Counted from the first letter of the stretch, positions 49,301 to 61,340 are shown. The stretch is 64,000 nt of DNA from Rachycentron canadum (GCA_038496675.1 CM076653.1:14684767-14748766); one strand, 5' to 3'. Notes: a model not told the origin generated them from the sequence alone. Translations and numbers: made by a program.

Positions 49301-49807
49301 TTTCTGTTTCCCACAAGGCCATGAAATTTGTGAGTAAACATCATTAGTCTCGGTTGGAATAGATCGCTCACACATCTGAAAGTCATCTTCTCCTTAGATT
49401 ACACACAGAAGACGGAAGGGTTCTTAAAGGGTGCCTTGGTTAGTGTACAACAAAACAACACTGGGTCATCACAGTAAAGGGGCCATTGTGGGTCTCTTAA
49501 TGTTTTGATACTCCTAATTTGAATCAATTACAGGCTTTTAAAAGGATTCCTAGCATGACTACATGTCAGACCAGTTTACACAGCGCAACAGAGCCTTTGT
49601 TTAAAGGCTCTTTAAGGAAAAAATGTCACAGTATTTCTCACATGCAAAGATTACATTCCAAAATAGGAAGTTGGCATTCTCATATAATGCTGGAGAAGAA
49701 TTTACAGCAGCCTGCTACGCTTAAAGTAGCTACGATTATTACTGACATCGCTAAGGTGTTTGTTAAGAACATCTGAAAGATGCTCCTTCATTATATCTCC
49801 TGTACAG

Positions 49808-50480
49808 ATATACATCCATCAGCCAAAACATTATGACCACCTGCCCAGTGCTGTGTTGGTCCCCCTTTTGCCCCCAAAACAGTCCTGACCCATCAAGGCT
49901 TGGACTCCACTGGACTTCTAAAGGTGAGTTAGGACATGTCAACGTAACATCCATATGAATGGACCCAAGGTTTTCCAGCAGAGCATTGTCCACAGCATCA
50001 CACTGCCTCCACCAGCTCTTCTTTCCATAATGCATCCTGGTGTCATGTCTTCTCCAGGTAAGAGACACACACACACCTGACCATCACATGATGTAGAAGA
50101 AAACCTGATCCCTCAGACCAGACCACCTTCTTCATTGCTCCATGGTCCAGTTCTGATGCTCCTGTGTCCATTGTAGGATCTTCTGGTGGTGGACAGGGGT
50201 CAGCATGGACACCCTGACCGGTCTGAGGCTACACAGCCCCATACACAACAAACTGTGATGCTCTGTGTTCTGACACCTTTCTATCAGAACCAGCATGAAC
50301 TTCTTCAGCAGTTTGAGCTCCAGTAGCTCTTCTGTTAGATCAGACCACACGGTCCCTCACATCCTCACACTTGACCATTTTTCCTGCTTCAACACATCAA
50401 CTTCAGGACTAAATGTTCAGCTGCTGCCTGATGTATGAACCACTGACAGGAGCCATGGAAACTATGTTACCACATAGCCT
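49808..50480 (-). mobile_element. Internally deleted Tc1-like transposon (second type)
   Basis: The left end CAGCCAAAACATTATGACCA and the words GGTCCCCCTTTTGCCCCCAA, CATCACACTGCCTCCACCAG, TGGTGGACAGGGGTCAGCAT and GTCAGCATGGACACCCTGAC match a well-known fish Tc1-like family in reverse complement, so transposase ran on the minus strand. About half the expected internal length is missing, with stops in all frames. Two minus-strand frames of 72 and 103 residues are fragments, not genes. Confidence 0.85.
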
Positions 50481-50949
50481 ACACACAGATCATAATACTG
50501 TAACTCATTTGGTGACAGACATTCAAATACAAAACATTGAGATTGCTATTTAAAAATAAGATAGAGATAGAAAAGTGGGGGTGTAATATATGTTATAGTT
50601 ATGTTTATCTTGTCTTTCATTATGATGGTTTATCATTACATATTGAAATGAGCTGTGAAGACCATTGAGCAATTGAAAGTCTTCTCTCCTTTCAGCTGAG
50701 TAAAAGCATTTTTTTCTATAGTGACACAGAAAAGTATCTTATGGGATGCTTCAACAGAGATGGCTGAGAGGTCTCCATGCAGGCAGAGAGAGGGTGTCAG
50801 TGGAATGCTGAGGTCAAGGATAAGGCAGAGCCTCTTGCTGACCTGTGAACAAAGCCAAAAGCATGGATGTGGATGAGTGCTTGGTTAAACATGGAATATT
50901 ATTGAGTCCCATAATGCATAGTTTATGTTTGGTCAGATGTGCTCTCTAA

Positions 50950-51520
50950 GATCTGTACTGTATTCAAGGACATGTTGAATGTGTTAAACTGTTTTTTCTG
51001 CCAAGTGAGCTCATTAAAGTTGAGTTTGAGGTTAATCTGTTTATTGGAGGTGGTTGGAAGCTTGAATTGTTCTTGCAGCTGGTTGAAGGTCACAAAGAGG
51101 CCCTCCCCAAGGAGATACCAAAAATGTGTGATACCATTTTTTTCCCATACTGGAAAAAACTGTGGATTGTTGTTGAGGGCGAAATGGGGTTGTGCCAGAT
51201 GGTTGTAAAAGGTAAAGAAGAAGGAGCAGAAGTTTATTGACCTTCCATCATACTAGGCAAAGAAATGTGGGAATAAAATTTCATCTTGTTTGTGGCTATG
51301 TTTGGGAGTTGCCTGTAACGTATTTCATCAAGCAGCTGTGTTTGCTTTGGAGGTCTGGAATGGATCACAGCCAGGCCAGTAAGGTGTGAGAGAAATATTC
51401 TACATTCTCTCATCTTTGCTGCTCCTTGGGTCATCTCCAAGTTCAAGGGGTGATCATAGTGATGAATTAAGAGAACCATGGGCATCTCATCCTTAACTTT
51501 CTCTAGAAAGTCAGATTCCT
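50950..51520 (-). mobile_element. L1-type LINE remnant, ORF2 C-terminal part
   Basis: On the minus strand near 51030-51220 one coherent frame contains NHLAQPHFALNNNPQFFPVW followed by GITHFWYLLGEGLFVTFNQL and a QEQFKLP stretch. The pattern W...GI..F..L...G.F.TF.QL...F.LP is the C-terminal end of L1-clade ORF2 proteins downstream of the RT domain. Stops and frameshifts appear on both sides, and no 5' portion is present. Confidence 0.65.
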
Positions 51521-52171
51521 CTTGAAAAGTATCTTTTGCTCATTTGCCTGCCTTTACATCTTTAAAATTCCGGAGTCACTCTTTGGCAGCACCTCTCACG
51601 GACAATTGTGCAAAATGACTGATATTAGATTCATGGTTACGAACATATGATGCTTTTTTGTTGTCAGGATGTCTGAAAAACTCTCTAAAGAGTCTGCAGT
51701 TAGTCCAGAACGCTGCAGCAAGGATATTGACAGGAGTTAGTGAAAAAGAACACATCTCTCCCACTTTAGCTTCTCTCCATTGGCTTCCTGTAGGATATCG
51801 AGTCGACTTCAAAATCCTTCTGCTGACTTATAAAGCCCTTAATGACAAAGCTCCATCTTATTTGAAAGACCTCATAGTCCCTTATTATCCTTCCAGAGCA
51901 CTTCGCTCCCAGCATGCAGGTCTGTTAGTGACTCCCAGTATCTTTAAAAACAGACTGGGAGGTAGAGCCTTCAGTTATCGGGCTCCTTTACTATGGAACC
52001 AACTCTCTCCATGGGTCAGAGAGGCAGACACTCTCACTACATTTAAGACTAGGCTTAAAACCTTCCTCTATGACAGAGCGTTTAGTTAGGGCCGGTTTAG
52101 GTAGCTCTCAACCATTTTTATGCTGCTATAGGCTTAGACTGCTGGGGGACACATCAGGTTACATGGAGCTC

Positions 52172-52207
52172 TTCCCTCTCCTCTCCTCTCCTCTCCTCTC
52201 CTCTCCC
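52172..52207. repeat. (CTCTC)n pentanucleotide repeat inside the LINE 3' UTR
   Basis: About seven CTCTC units within the L2-type 3' UTR. Confidence 0.9.
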
Positions 52208-52741
52208 ACACTTTAAATTATCATTTTCACTATCTACTGCACCTGTTGTTTGGCCTTGGTGTCTGGCTCTCTCTCTATTTGTGTTTCCACAGATCCACCG
52301 AAGCTCCATCTATCTCCACCAACCGCCCCCTGCATCACCCCCTTCCCCTTTTACCCCTGCCGTTAAACCGACCTGCTCTTCGCTCCCAGGAACCGGTCGA
52401 CCACCCATTACTCCCATTAAGCTGCCTGACTCTCCCTGCCTTCCCTCCCACCAAAAACTGCCTTCATTAGCTCCTGCACACCATTTCCATCTGTGCATAT
52501 TCTGTATTGTTACCTGTTTTCTTGTCTGTATACAACATCTATTGCACGTCTGCCCGTCCTGGGTGAGGGATCCCTCCTCTGTTGCTCACCATGAGGTTTC
52601 TCTTTTTTTTCCCTGTTAAAAGGGTTTTGTTTTGAGTTTTTCCTCAGCCGATGTGAGGGTCTAAGGGCAGAGGATGTTGTTATGATGCTATGTAAAGCCC
52701 TTTGAGACAAACTGCTTGTAAAAATGGGCTATACAAATAAA

Positions 52742-52770
52742 ATTGCCTTGCCTTGCCTTGCCTTGCCTTT
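52742..52770. repeat. (CCTTG)n LINE 3' tail
   Basis: Four to five CCTTG units directly after AATAAAATTG. Short tandem repeats replace a poly-A tail in L2-type elements. Confidence 0.9.
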
Positions 52771-54023
52771 AATTTCTTCCAGGAAAACACCAGTAGTGGC
52801 AGTTAACTCATTCTGAATTTTACCAGACGTTTCAATGAACAGGTGGCAATACAAAATCTTAATCACATTCAGGCAAAAATGAAAGTGGTTTCAGGTAATT
52901 GCTGCTATTATTTGATTCCTTTTCCTCGTCATGACAATGCATCTGATCAACCTCTTCAGTATCAACCTGTTTCTCCTCACCTGCTCCATGTGCATTTCAA
53001 TGTTCCCTCTTCTCTGTTTGTTTAGGTGCAGGTCTATTCAGGTCCACAAATGTTATAATGTAATCTTACTGTTGCCCTCATATGTCCAGTAGGAAGTGTC
53101 TTGGAGTAGCCCTGCAAATCTGAGACAAGTCAGTTTTGCAGAAGCTGTTGAGCTCCTTCGCTGCAGTCCCTGTCCATGACTGAGTGACTGACTGACTGAC
53201 TGATCATATTTCCCCCACTGGTGAGCTGAATGTCAAATCACTATATTGGTGTTTCTGGTGCAAAGTTCTTGTGGGGTGTTTACATTCTGCAGTAAATGCA
53301 ACTTAGTGTGTTAACACAAGATAACAAGACTTTTTTCAAAGAAAATAGGTATAAACCTGGAATATGACCGGACTGTGTATGGCTGCTGTGCCTCCTGTTA
53401 CAGGCTACCAAACCACTCTGGAAAGAGGGAGCGAGTCATTGGCAGCTGCTAAAGAAACAAACAAAACAGAAACACCAGCATCAGTAAATGAGACAATACA
53501 CTTACTGCAGCACAGCAAAAAAAGTGTCTGTCACCAGAGGGTTTTACATTTTCATTGATTTTAAATGGTCACAGGTACCTTTGCAGTAACTTAACAGGGC
53601 AGACAGGAGCGACTAAAAACAACGCTTCATATACAGCTTTGACCAGTTCTACATATCAAACATGACTTTTAGCCTCTAAATAAAAGTATGTTAAGTGTTA
53701 GAGTACTAGGTATTGACTTAGTCTTGTTTCCCCAGATCCAGTGAGCCATGGGTGTCACTTGTTGGTTATCTGTAAATGTTTCATATACTGTGGCTTCATT
53801 TGAGTTGGAGTTGGTAGTTGTGGCTTCTACCATACCATAATCCTGAGCATCTCCTCAAATGGTCTGCAAGAAAATGGTGTAGCTAATGAATCTGAAACAA
53901 AACCCAGAGATTGACCTCCTTCGGCCATATCCAAAACCAGCTAGCTGGCAAAGAAGCAAAGTGTGCTATTGTCTCCACTGATCTCATGAAGTAAATGTTT
54001 TTTGGGCTAAAATGATCTATAAA

Positions 54024-54166
54024 CCCCTTTTCCATTGGTCAAACCCCCCCCCCTAAGACCTGCAAACATCTGGCTTTTGTCAGCAATGGGAAAGTGCTAC
54101 AATCGGCATTCAGACCACAGTTGTTCTCAGTCCAAAGGCAAACTCGACTGGCAATGGAAAAAGGGT
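54024..54166. mobile_element. Small MITE with near-perfect terminal inverted repeats
   Basis: Ends CCCCTTTTCCATTGG and GGCAATGGAAAAAGGG are inverted partners (CCCTTTTCCATTG against CAATGGAAAAAGGG, one extra A) about 140 bp apart. The inside has a C run and no coding capacity. Target-site duplications were not resolved. Confidence 0.65.
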
Positions 54167-56879
54167 CAATTGGCTTGTAACAGAGGGTTTACCTGTGTTT
54201 CAAAACCTGCATAAGACCACTAATTTTGGTGTTAAAGGGAGTTGCAAGTAATTGTTTCAGTTTCAGTTTAAGGAATTTTTTTTTATAAAACATTTGTGAA
54301 ATGTCCAATAATCATATGTATATTTGTTAAGATGGGCAGTCTCACAGCTGGTGAGGAAGGCTGTGTGGGTGCATCTGTACTCCTAAAGAACATGTCTTAT
54401 TTACAAAATCTCCTGCTTCCTCCAGTTTATTTATTAGGGTGGTCAGGAATGCTGGACTTCAGACAAATGTTTGTTGTCTGAACCATCTGTCTGGCACCGG
54501 AGCAGAGAAAAGAAGGAGAGAGAAAGGGAACAGAGAGAGGAGTAAAAGAGGAGTACGAGAGGTGGAGAACCCAAGAAAAGGCACAGAAAACAGACAGTGA
54601 GAGATGAGAGAAGGAGGGGGGTCGAGACGTTCATGGCCAGCTCACTCTCTATTCATGGAGCTTAACCAGCCGTGAGATTAGCCCAGAATACCAAACACAG
54701 ATACCTCCCCCAACCTCCTCCTGGGCTCTCCCCACCTCTCTACCCCCGCCCTCCTCATCTCCACAGAACAGGTTTCCAAGGCAACACCACAGGAGGTCAA
54801 AGGTCAGGTGTGGAGTAGGGTGGGGCGGGTGGGTGTCTGAACGTGGGTCCATCTGGATGAGTGACCCAACATAATCAGATATCAATCCTACACTACAAGT
54901 GGGGCGAGAGACAGATTGAGAGAATGCTCAGCTGATTAGTAAAGCATGGGTTTCCTATTGATGTGTATGTATACGGTGGGTCCGTTTGAGTGGTGTGGGC
55001 TAGTGTGTATGTGTATGTGTGTGTGTGTGGGTGTGTTTGTGTTGGGGGGGGTGACTGAAATCATCTGTCCACCTTTCCTGATATTGACATTTACAGCATT
55101 GAACATAATGGGAAAGGGAAAGATGACGGCAGATGAGTGGGATGTTGGATGAAGAGGAACTCTGCTGGGCTTTAGTTTAGCTAAATACTATCATACAGAT
55201 GTGATCAACTTGGCTCCATCAGTGCCTGCGCTAATTAGTTGTATTTGGGATACTGTTCATCTTAAAATGTGACTTTACCTGTCCTTTCATATCATACACG
55301 TCTACAATATATTAGATTAGATTAGATTATAGTTTTAATCTTGTGGTTCACGATATTTGCAACAGGTAGTTTTTAACATCCTAAAGGTATTGAACCCTTC
55401 AAATTAGCAGTTTGTGCTTTCACAGGTTGTTTCAGACTTAACAGATTGTATATTATGTTTTAAAGCAAAATCTTTCAAAGTCATGTCGCTGTGCTGTACT
55501 GTTGCTACACAACCTGTTGTTTTGTAATATGGAATCTAATTGTTATTGTGCTTTGCACATAACTGATAACCAATGTGTCTCACACCAAATCTTTCACCAG
55601 CGAGATGGAAGCTCCAACCAGTCTGTCTGCTCTCCAAACTATGTTTTGTCACAAAACGTCTTCCAAAATGGGTGTCAAAAAGAAACAAGTGATCCAAGTT
55701 GATTGCACCGATTTGCAGTGAAAAACCAAGGAATGAAAAAGTGTGTCAACATCATTGCTGCTGATACTGTTCTGTCTTTCTACACTGAGTTTGCCTTTGA
55801 AAATGCTGAGAAAAACAAAAGAGAATGAGAGAGAACGAGAGCGTGCGACAGACACTGAAAATATACTGCCCTTCACCTCATTTTTAAATAAGTGCTAAGT
55901 GCTTTCTACTAAGACCCCATTGTCTCCTGTTATAACATGCAGTTGCTAAAATGGTTAAGAAATAATAATTGTTTTTATATTTCTTGGTCAGTCACAATGT
56001 TTGGGATACTGACATTTATCATTATCCAAGATAAACCTGAATGACTTTTGTGATCCTGTCACTTTTGCTCTGGTGTTATTATGATCTTGGCATTTTTAGT
56101 CCAGAGTAAAATGTCAACTCTTACTTTTTTTCTTTTTACTCACAGTCCACTCCCACTCCGCTTTCCTTGCTTTTCTACAGTCCGGCTTTGTTTTACTGAA
56201 CAGTTACTTTGGTTGATAACCTTTAAATAAATGATGATAATTAATTAAAAAAATGCATTTTATTAACTTTATTAAAACTTTATAAAGGAAATGTCATGTT
56301 TTATTTAATTAATTCATTATGTTTATAGTATGATAATTAAATACTTAATTGAAATAAACAATATACCATAAATTTTTGCATGTAAACACTGACATTCTTA
56401 TTTGCAGCATTGTGCTCCTGCTATATCAATAATATTCACATCACCCATAACTCATATCCATGTAATCTACATATTCGTCAACCACTTAGCGACAGTATTC
56501 AGATGCACAGCGCATCGACTGCACTCACTGTAATATGCCCCAGGTCAGCTGAAGCTACACTTTGTTTTAATCTGAAGATAAAGCACTGAAAATATCCTGA
56601 ATGTATTTTACATTTGAAAGGATACTGGATTGTTTTGGTGGATATCGTCTGTAAAGTGTCCATAAAACAAATGTTGGCGGTGCTAATTACTATATATGAA
56701 CATGGTTAACAGTGCACCTGCTTAACATCAGCACATTGCACAGGTTAGGCCATTGCATTTGTTTACTAATACAATCTAAAAGTCTAATATTTGCTAATAC
56801 CTAAATGCCTGTCTATGAAGATGGCTCTGGAGCACTGAGGTGATGATGTTTTAATGTTTTGTGTACACACTTTTATCGA

Positions 56880-57110
56880 GTCTCAACTCACCCAGCACAT
56901 GCACTTCCACAAGGCCAGGCTGGTCTCATTTGCTTGGCTCTGAAGAGCTGATTTAAGCTACATCATCCAATTTGCTGACCTCCGAGGCCATGTTTGTGTT
57001 GTTATTATGAGGCTCCCGAGAGCTTGGAGGATGAAAACTCACAAAGGACAGATACTTTCTCCAATGGAAATTAGTGTGGCAAGCGTTTAGAGCTGACCCT
57101 TTGAAACTGG
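56880..57110. promoter_or_regulatory. Candidate conserved non-coding element
   Basis: Inference. A repeat-free block with balanced composition, including GAGCTGATTTAAGCTACATC and GTGTTGTTATTATGAGGC, flanked by AT-rich DNA. No conservation test was possible. Confidence 0.25.
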
Positions 57111-57479
57111 TCTCACCAGAAAAACAATGTATTCACGTTAGTTCAACTACCTATGTTTACATCCTCTTGACAAGTGTCCTCTTGTAGTTTTACAAATGGG
57201 GACACTTTTCTCTTGGTGCAGGTGGTTCTTATACAGTGGGGCTGTCCTCAAAAGAAAATTAGTTTGTTTCAAATTCTCAAGGGCCCTTTATAGTCTAAAG
57301 TTTGATCCAACCTTAATGATGTTCAACTTTCTTCTAGGTCTCAAGGTCTAGGTTCTATATGAATACAAGCATCAAAGGTCTCAGTCCACAGAGAAATGCT
57401 CACAGCCTGTTTTCAGAAACTGAGCCTTAAAACCAGCCGTCAGGACTTCTGGGACTTTGTGATGTCCTAAAAAAATCTG

Positions 57480-57600
57480 ATCTCTGTCGTTAACTCTGGT
57501 GCCTTATATGACCTGCATATTTTATTCTGCTGTTTTGGACTAAGCACTTTGTAACATGGGTTAGAAAAGTGCTCTATAAATAAAGGTTATTATTTTTACT
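57480..57600 (+). mobile_element. L2/CR1-type LINE 3' tail fragment
   Basis: AAGCACTTTGTAACATGGGT followed by AAAAGTGCTCTATAAATAAA and GGTTATTATT is the typical 3' terminal structure of L2/CR1-type elements or their SINE derivatives. No coding part precedes it. Confidence 0.65.
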
Positions 57601-58339
57601 ACTCAGAATTATGAGAGAGGAGATGTTAAACTACAGTGAGGTGGTTTTTGGTTCTTAAAACCACAAACACATCTTTTTATGGATATCAACGCTGCAAAGA
57701 TGATAGCAAAGTGTCTCAGTCCACGGAGAAATGCAGGCAGCTTGTATATATAGAAACTGAGCCTTAAAACCAACTTTATGATGTCACAATAAAGCAGTCG
57801 CCGCCCTCAGCCACGTCACAAATAGTTGCATATAAATTTCACAAAACCTTCCACATACATGCTTACATGAGAAAACATCGAAGATGCAATGAAAACTTGT
57901 TGGACCCTGTTTTTACTTTTTTAATTTATTTTTTTGGTGATTTTATGCCTTTTACTCTGGTAGGGAGTCAAACCAGCAACCTCCTACTCAGGGCTCAGTA
58001 TGATCACATAGGTATACAGAGGTGGCCCTTTTTGGACCTGTTTTAATAACTTCAAGGCACAATAAGTAGAGCTAAAGCTTTGAGCCAGTAAATAAAAGTG
58101 TTGTTTGTGATTAGCTGTCCCATACTGCTGATTTCTGCACACATCAGAGAGCCTCGTTAAATGTTTTGGTGACAACCTGGAAAACGAATTGAGAAAAACT
58201 CTCCCACATAGCAGCCTTTGTGGCAGTATGTTTTCCCTACACTTCACATAGATAGCGTTTCATGCTTACTACACCCTTCCGTTTACTGTGATTATGTACA
58301 TTGAATGTGTGTGTTGCCTATAGGAGCCTCTGGATGATT

Positions 58340-58690
58340 AGAATTGTGCGTTCAAAAGCTTTAATGATAACAATATGGAGCAGTTCTTTAGAGGGAATCA
58401 ACATGTAGGACTATTGATTTATGACATTATAGGAATACAATCACACGAAAACCAACCACATCTCTTCCAGTTTCTGTATTTGGCAGAAAGTGAGAGCCAC
58501 ACAGATGGGACTGCAGAGCACATGGTGTTTTCAACTAAAATAAGCTCTAATTATGTGGTGAAATATCACCAGAGGCAACAGAGAACAATGCAGGACCTAC
58601 TGAGGGTGATAGGACAATTTAAACACCATCAGCTGTGCTCACACTGTCAACTTATTCACACTCCAAATCTGGCCTCTCTCTTTAAGTAAT
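58340..58690. promoter_or_regulatory. Candidate conserved non-coding element
   Basis: Inference. About 350 bp of complex sequence with homeodomain-like sites (GCTCTAATTATGTGG, AAAGCTTTAATGATAAC). A 104-residue open frame (58375-58689) crosses it, but it has no splice context, no family match I recognise and no codon-like composition. Confidence 0.3.
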
Positions 58691-59161
58691 TGTCAGTGTC
58701 TCTTTCTCCCTCTTTATCTCTCCCTGAGATAGCGAAGTGTGGGAGAGTACATATTTACCTTTAAAAGGTGGGAAATTTCACTGTCGCGTGTTGGTAAACA
58801 CAGGCCTCAGTGTTATCAGAGGCAAACAAAATTTATTACCGAAGAAAACTGCGACAGATTGTGCAGCATCAACACGGGGTCAAGGTGAATAATACCAGGT
58901 CCTGCACCCTGACCCTCAGGGCTGGATGCCAACCTCAGGGCTGTGTGCTCTGTTTCTCTCACTTTAAATAATCAACTCACATCCCATCACAGCTCTGTTA
59001 ACATCTGTTGTATAAGTGTGTAGATGACACAAATATCGCAGGTCTTGTCTCTGTGTAACATGCAATGCAACGTAGTACCGTGAACATCAGTTGATCCATC
59101 ATCTGTAGCACTTAACTGTGCACAGTTGCATGGCTTTGGGGGGGGGTGAGAGAAGGTCTGA

Positions 59162-59358
59162 GGCCAATCCCATCTGACATTGAATAAGGGCAGGGCACAC
59201 CCACACACAGACAACCCTTCAAGCTCGTGTCTGTAGGCAATTTTAGAGTCACCAAACCTAATATGCATGACTTTGGACTGTGGGAGGAAGCAGAAGGGAA
59301 CATGGAATAGCATGCAAACGTCTTTGCTGTGAGGCACTGCTAACCACTGCAACCACAA
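59162..59358 (-). mobile_element. SINE-type teleost repeat, minus-strand copy
   Basis: It is the reverse complement of the family at 18200-18516: CCCATCTGACATTGAATAAG, TTTTAGAGTCACCAAACCTA, TGACTTTGGACTGTGGGAGG and TGCTGTGAGGCACTGCTAAC. The copy spans the middle and the tRNA-like head but lacks the ATGG tail. Confidence 0.8.
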
Positions 59359-60239
59359 GTTAATGAAAAGTCACCCCATGGACAGGCAACAGACTGCAGC
59401 TCAACTTATCATAGGCTTGAAGTGCAAATCATTCCCCAGAAACTCCACATTCATCAACAGCGAGCTCATACCAACCACTGCCTTGTTCAAAGTTCTTTAC
59501 ACCAACATGTGCAATACATTCGAATGGGACCTGGACACACCACATTATCCAACAAGACAAAAACCACTCTTCTTCTAAGAGCAGCTCAAAAATTCAGAGT
59601 GAGACAATGCTTCCATCTTCTACAGGTGATTCATTTTAAGTGACCTCAAACCGTCCAGAACACCATCAGTCAAACAAATAGAAGATTCCAGGAGAGCAAA
59701 CTGTAAGGAAGGCACTTTCCCCCAACCGGCTACTTGATCCAGGGGTTAGCCTCAGGAGAACTCTATCACTGCCATCCAGGACGAGTATTTCTGTATGTGT
59801 ATACACTACACACAGAAATAAACAGAAAAAACTGACTAACCACTGAACCATCCAGAGCTTTCAACCTCTGGGTGGCTTAAAAGTTGTGCATAAAAGCTCA
59901 AAACCTTTAAAAAACTTTTCAGTATCAACACAAATGAGAAGTCATGATATAGCAGGAAAAAAGTTGGAGTGAACCTTAAAGAATCGTGCTGCAAAATGTG
60001 TTTTCGCAACTTGTTGCAGAGTTGTCTCGATTACTTTGCTAATGAAAATCCTGAACATCAGACAGTGGTCCAGATTTGATGGGGTTCTGAACCACCTTTA
60101 GAATGACCCGGTATTCTGCATTAATTGATATAATGTGATACAAGTGTAGACAAACAGAATGTGTTTAAGTTAAAATCCCACAAACAAGAATACTGAGCAC
60201 ACTCAACAAACATTCACGGTGCCGGTGGAAAAATAGGTG

Positions 60240-60630
60240 AACCGTTGGATTCTGACTGCACCTCTGCTCTGACTGTGAACTCCAAGGAGCTAATTTTCTT
60301 GTTTGTTGGTCATTCTGTTGTAGATTTCCTGACGTTTAGGGTCATTTCCCTGCTGCATCATACTGATATTAAGGCAACTTGGGATTTCGTTTTCCAAGCC
60401 CAGAAGCAGCAACACTCCAAATCATTGCACTTCACCTTTGGGAGAATGTTTTCACCTTTGTATCCAGTGATTCATGTTCTTTTCAAACAATTCAACCTCA
60501 GTCTCATCACTGCACAAAACATTTACCCAGTAGTGTTGTGGAGAGTCAAGGCCGTCTTCATTCAATGATGTTTCATTTGGAGAGCAGAACCTTCCTGCTT
60601 TACTCATTGTGTGTTGTGCCACTGGAGCAC
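60240..60630 (-). mobile_element. Tc1-like transposon remnant, left segment (interrupted)
   Basis: The + strand reads, in reverse complement, like a fish Tc1-like element: CATTTCCCTGCTGCATCATA, CTCATCACTGCACAAAACAT and GTTGTGGAGAGTCAAGGC. Transposase would run on the minus strand. It ends abruptly where the 43-kb-type repeat begins and resumes at 61143. Open frames of 98 and 107 residues here are on the wrong strand for transposase and are not genes. Confidence 0.65.
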
Positions 60631-61142
60631 AGACTGTCTATAAAAGTGGATGTAGACTCTGGGTCTGTAAAGTGAAGCCAATGCTGAAGAGCCTTAAACC
60701 TTCATTCTCTCTAATGACCATCAAGGGGCGACTCCACTGGTTGTTAAAGAAGTCAGATTGTATTGAAGTCTATGGGAAAATGTCCCTACTTCTCCCTTGA
60801 TTTATTAGCTCAGTAAATGTTTTCCTAATGAGTTTATGGTCTCAGTCTCTAGTTTCAAGTCTTCAATACAACATGATGTTCATTTTTTAAATGATGGTCC
60901 ATTTAGAGGAAAATAGACCAGAAAGCAGGGGATGGATTAGGGGGTGTGGCTAGTGTGTGACTGACAGACTGTACCACCCAATCAGGATAGAGTACAGAGC
61001 AGGTCAGATCCACCCCTCACTCCTCCTCAGCTCCACCTTCTTCTTAAAATATGGTTTCTTCTAGTTTAAAAAAAAAAAAAAGATGGCTGAAGGGCCAATT
61101 ACAAATTACAAGTTCACAAACCACTCAGTGACATCACAATGG
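60631..61142 (+). repeat. Interspersed repeat family, copy inserted into a Tc1-like element
   Basis: Alignable nearly base for base with 43055-43570: start GTCTATAAAAGTGGATGTAG, CGACTCCACTGGTTGTTAAA, AGGAAAATAGACCAGAAAGC, end TTCACAAACCACTCAGTGAC. An A run of about 15 replaces the A-rich stretch before AGATGGCTGA. The copy sits between the two halves of a Tc1-like remnant. Confidence 0.9.
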
Positions 61143-61340
61143 TTTGCCACTTGCTTTGGAGTTATTTTCGTTGGGTTCCCACTTCTAGAGAGTCCACACA
61201 GAACTAAGTCAGTTAGTCTGACTGTGGACTGATGGATATTCCAGCTCCTTGAGACAATGTGGTAATCTGTTTGTTCCAGCTTTATACAAATCAACAAATT
61301 TTGATCGTACAACTTTTTCTTGTTTTGAAACTGTCAGTGC
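61143..61340 (-). mobile_element. Tc1-like transposon remnant, right segment
   Basis: GTCTGACTGTGGACTGATGG, TATTCCAGCTCCTTGAGACA, CCAGCTTTATACAAATCAAC and AATTTTGATCGTACAACTTT match in reverse complement the N-terminal side of the same Tc1-like family as 60240-60630. Together they make one element split by the insertion at 60631-61142. Confidence 0.7.

Larger units (their letters stand above)
43571..49807. other. Intergenic DNA
   Basis: No gene recognised. A perfect 14-bp hairpin lies at 43591-43622, a complex block at 44150-44430, a GA repeat at 44874-44920 followed by a SINE-head fragment at 44938-44984, a candidate element at 46090-46330, AT-rich DNA at 46900-48500, and a TG-rich tract at 49040-49072. 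Confidence 0.75.
51650..52770 (+). mobile_element. L2-type LINE 3' end: RT C-terminal ORF, UTR and tandem tail
   Basis: The frame closing with TAG at 52087-52089 reads LQLVQNAAARILTG, LHWLPVGYRVDFKILLLTYK, PSYLKDLIVPY and SYRAPLLWNQL, ending TFKTRLKTFLYDRAFS. This is the C-terminus of the L2/CR1-group reverse transcriptase. About 430 bases are intact before a UTR with a CTCTC tract, the tail TGTAAAGCCCTTTGAGACAA and GGGCTATACAAATAAAATTG, and a terminal (CCTTG)n. The element is 5'-truncated, as most LINE copies are. The intact frame suggests a young insertion. Confidence 0.9.
52771..60239. other. Intergenic DNA
   Basis: No gene recognised. Contents: a GACT repeat (about 53185-53204), a MITE (54024-54166), TG/G-rich DNA (about 54998-55050), a TTAGA repeat (55311-55328), very AT-rich DNA (56220-56380), a complex block (56880-57110), an L2-type tail (57480-57600), a second complex block (58340-58690) and a SINE-type copy (59162-59358). 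Confidence 0.75.

Noticed and set aside
22432..53204. Short tandem arrays considered as CRISPR-like (CCCT, GTCAGTGA, GACT, CTCTC, CCTTG)
   Set aside because: Unit lengths of 4-8 bp without spacers; ordinary eukaryotic microsatellites.
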